Source: Catenuloplanes niger (GTDB lineage Bacteria > Actinomycetota > Actinomycetes > Mycobacteriales > Micromonosporaceae). Taken from it: 64,000 bases of DNA. The notes beneath the pieces were generated by a model. That model was not told the origin of the DNA. It worked only from the letters and a program-made list of their open reading frames with translations, and made no database searches. Made by a program: the position numbers and the translations under genes. Every line of letters starts with the position of its first letter. Within the stretch, counting starts at the first letter, position 1. The stretch is from the NCBI RefSeq assembly GCF_031458255.1, contig NZ_JAVDYC010000001.1, positions 4,845,001-4,909,000 on the forward strand. The letters run 5' to 3'. Shown in pieces: positions 62,455 through 64,000 of the stretch.

Positions 62455-63044
62455 GTTTTTGGTCGTCGCTCCGCTCCTCCGGCTCGGGCGCTCTCGGGCG
62501 CCCTCACGTGGGCGGTCGCGATTCGCGCATGATTCAAACCCACCCGGCAGGGTCGGCTCTCCGCGGGTCTTTGCTCTGCTTACCTAGCTCAAAATTGCGG
62601 CACGTGACGTGCGCTAATGCCTGCTGAGCAGGCACAGCCGGGTCGGCGGGTCTGTTGCGGCGTCAGGCCGGTATGAGCGCCGGCCGAACGGCACGCGTGC
62701 GGTGGGCCCTCGCGAGAGAACCGGATCCCGGGCGGTGGATTCGTGGTGGTTCGTGCCGCTGCGGCGATAGGCGTGCGTCGGAGCTCCGCTGATCAGCCCG
62801 CGATGGGCGCCGAGATGGCAGCGACGGCCTGAGAAGGGCGTCAGCTGGGCATACGCGACCGCGCTGAGCAACGTTGAGCTAGGTAAGCAGAGCAAAGTGT
62901 GCGGGTGAGCGGGGGATCGGCGGTCGGAGGGAGCGAGCCGGGGGCCGGGTGGCGATCGGTGGGGCGGTGAGGGTGATGGGGGCGGCGAGGCGCCGCCGAC
63001 GGGCGGGTGGGCCGGGCGGCGGCGGTGCCGGTGGTGGGTGGAGG
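62455..63044. other. 590-bp intergenic region dominated by element E
   Basis: It lies between convergent genes. Element E covers 62569-62897. From 62898 to 63044 the plus strand is G-rich (GGGGGATCGG, GGGGGCGGCGAGGC), as after copies B and C. No gene is visible. Confidence 0.7.
62569..62897. repeat. Dispersed inverted-repeat element, copy E (longest)
   Basis: Perfect 24-bp arms (62569-62592 and 62874-62897) contain the family core TTTGCTCTGCTTACCT, extended inward by AGCTCAA. The insert is 281 nt. Two short hairpins lie near its left end: GCACG-TGA-CGTGC (62600-62612) and TGCCTGC-TGA-GCAGGCA (62618-62634). The right flank reads GGGTGAGCGGG. No protein-coding frame inside is convincing. It may be the full-length form of the family. 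Confidence 0.9.
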
Positions 63045-63836
63045 TCAGCGGCCCTGGAAGGTGGGCTTCTCCTTGTTGACGAACGACGTGGTGGCGTTGC
63101 GGTGGTCGGTGGTGGCACCGGTGATCGCCTGGGCCTGGGCCTCCGCGGCCAGCGCGTCGGAGAGCGTGCCGGCGGTGCCGACGGAGAGCTCGCGCTTGAT
63201 CGCGCCGTAGGCGACGGTGGGGCCGGCGGCGAGCCGGGCGGCGAGCTCCTGGGCGGTGGGCAGCACCTCGTCGTCGGAGCCGGTGAGCCGGGTGAGCAGG
63301 CCGAGGTCCAGCGCGGCCGGGGCGGGGACCGGTTCGGCCAGCATGAGCAGCTCCACGGCCTTGGCGTGGCCGACGATCCGGGGCAGCGACCAGGAGATGC
63401 CGGTGTCGCCGGCCAGGCCGACGTTCGCGAACGCCATCAGGAACGACGTGCCGGGGCCGCCGATCCGGAAGTCGGCCAGCATCGCCAGGGACGCGCCGGC
63501 ACCGGCGGCCGTGCCGCGGACGGCGGCGACGACCGGCTTCGGCAGGTTCGCCAGGCGCTGCGCGATCGGGTTGTAGTGGGCGAGCACCGTGGACAGCGGG
63601 TCGACGGAGCCGGCCTCCAGGATCGCTACGTGCTCGCGCAGGTCCTGGCCGACGCAGAACGCGCGGCCGGCGCCGGTGAGCACGACGGCGCGGACGGACC
63701 GGTCCGCCTCGATCTCGGTGAGCGTGTCCCGCAGCGCCTCCTTCAACGCCACGTCCAGTGAGTTCATCGACTCGGGACGGTTGAGCACGAGCGTCAGGAC
63801 GCCCTCGGAGCGTTCGATCAGCAACGGTTCGGTCAC
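63045..63836 (-). CDS. Enoyl-CoA hydratase/isomerase family protein
   Basis: The product is 263 residues from the GTG at 63836, with AAAGG upstream. The crotonase fold is clear: VLNRPESMNSLDVALKEAL, VVLTGAGRAFCVGQDL, VVAAVRGTAAGAGASLAMLADFRI (oxyanion GAG) and NVGLAGDTGISWSLPRIVG. It resembles PaaG/PaaB-type enzymes. The usual catalytic Glu in the second region is not obvious (GDTGISWSLP), so it may be an isomerase rather than a hydratase. Confidence 0.9.
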   Translation of the reverse strand: MTEPLLIERSEGVLTLVLNRPESMNSLDVALKEALRDTLTEIEADRSVRAVVLTGAGRAFCVGQDLREHVAILEAGSVDPLSTVLAHYNPIAQRLANLPKPVVAAVRGTAAGAGASLAMLADFRIGGPGTSFLMAFANVGLAGDTGISWSLPRIVGHAKAVELLMLAEPVPAPAALDLGLLTRLTGSDDEVLPTAQELAARLAAGPTVAYGAIKRELSVGTAGTLSDALAAEAQAQAITGATTDHRNATTSFVNKEKPTFQGR

Positions 63837-63883
63837 GATGCCGGGGCCTTTCTGTCGGGATGAAGCAAGCGTGCGGGCCGGCG

Positions 63884-64000
63884 TCAAGCCGGGCCGCGTC
63901 CGGACTGCGCAAGACAATGCTCGACGTACCGGTCCGCGGCGGGGCGCAGCCGGGACGCGTGTCGGTCGAAGAACGCGGCCGCGGCGGCTCCCGGCCACCC
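63884..64000 (-). CDS. C-terminal 38 residues of an unidentified gene (5' end outside window)
   Basis: The frame is open from the window edge to a TGA at 63884-63886 and would encode GWPGAAAAAFFDRHASRLRP and then a further 18 residues. It is followed 47 nt later by the enoyl-CoA hydratase start on the same strand, so the two may be co-transcribed. The fragment is too short to assign a family. Confidence 0.4.
   Translation of the reverse strand, partial: GWPGAAAAAFFDRHASRLRPAADRYVEHCLAQSGRGPA

Noticed and set aside
62528-62541. GATTCAAACCC-like string as a tRNA T-arm
   Set aside because: The reverse complement reads GGTTTGAATC, not GGTTCGAATC, and no acceptor or anticodon stem is present nearby.
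375-62897. Element copies as a CRISPR array
   Set aside because: They are inverted pairs scattered over 62 kb, not regularly spaced direct repeats, and no cas gene is present.

Overview
The window is high-GC actinobacterial DNA, most likely from the Micromonosporaceae (Actinoplanes/Catenuloplanes/Micromonospora group). That placement is inferred from gene order and family content, not from a database match. Most of it is a conserved chromosomal backbone. The order mshA - YbjN gene - gpmA - senX3/regX3 - sugar-phosphate isomerase - excisionase-type HTH - 33-residue bS22 - epimerase - acyltransferase - SerB-like phosphatase - glutaredoxin-like gene - hemA/C/D/B matches the Mycobacterium tuberculosis Rv0486-Rv0512 region as I remember it. 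The bldN-rsbN and rex-hemACDB blocks match the Streptomyces arrangement. No rRNA, tRNA, CRISPR array, prophage or complete insertion sequence was recognised.

Layout. 0-5.6 kb: two-component kinases and a secreted GH26-like glycosidase. 5.7-8.3 kb: a minus-strand glycosyltransferase/methyltransferase/SDR operon. 8.5-10.3 kb: mshA (mycothiol) and a YbjN-like protein. 10.4-14.5 kb: a secreted peptidase-like hydrolase and two paralogous MFS exporters. 14.6-18.2 kb: gpmA, phoU and the divergent phosphate-sensing pair senX3-regX3. 18.3-21.7 kb: a cysteine-rich protein, sugar isomerase, CGNR zinc finger and proline dehydrogenase. 21.8-26.8 kb: a membrane metallopeptidase-like protein and a MacA/MacB-type exporter. 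27-29.7 kb: HTH, bS22, epimerase and acyltransferase. 30.3-33.2 kb: a luciferase-like oxidoreductase, propeller protein and HAD phosphatase. 33.4-36.9 kb: rsbN, bldN, a glutaredoxin-like protein and a HAD phosphatase. 36.9-45.0 kb: a LuxR-type two-component pair and the rex-hem operon with a Rex operator. 45-56.2 kb: PadR and XRE regulators, a secreted nuclease, acetyltransferase, lytic transglycosylase, FmdB and a cyclase-ATPase regulator. 56.7-64 kb: korAB, a lone nuoA, DivIVA-like, SRPBCC, tag and enoyl-CoA hydratase genes.

Two non-coding signals stand out. First, five intergenic loci (A-E: 375-460, 29952-30118, 45897-45982, 56282-56359, 62569-62897) share the same inverted repeat. Its left arm is TTTGCTCTGCTTACC and its right arm is GTAAGCAGAGCAAA. 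The arms enclose unrelated but often structured inserts of about 45-280 nt, and four of the five are followed by GGG-N(0-2)-AGCGGG. All five lie downstream of a plus-strand gene end, and none is between divergent genes. This looks like an undescribed dispersed element, either a 3'-end structured RNA or a small mobile element. Second, the junction between the MacB-type ATPase and permease genes is a tandem array of six 17-bp units. Each unit carries a Shine-Dalgarno-like AGAGG and an ATGA stop/start overlap, giving a chain of six 6-codon mini-ORFs ending at the permease start. A different array with about the same period begins at the permease stop codon.

Functional themes are redox and haem control (Rex, hem genes, mycothiol, glutaredoxin, KGOR), phosphate signalling (PhoU/SenX3/RegX3), development (BldN/RsbN) and envelope processes (exporter, lytic transglycosylase, acyltransferase).
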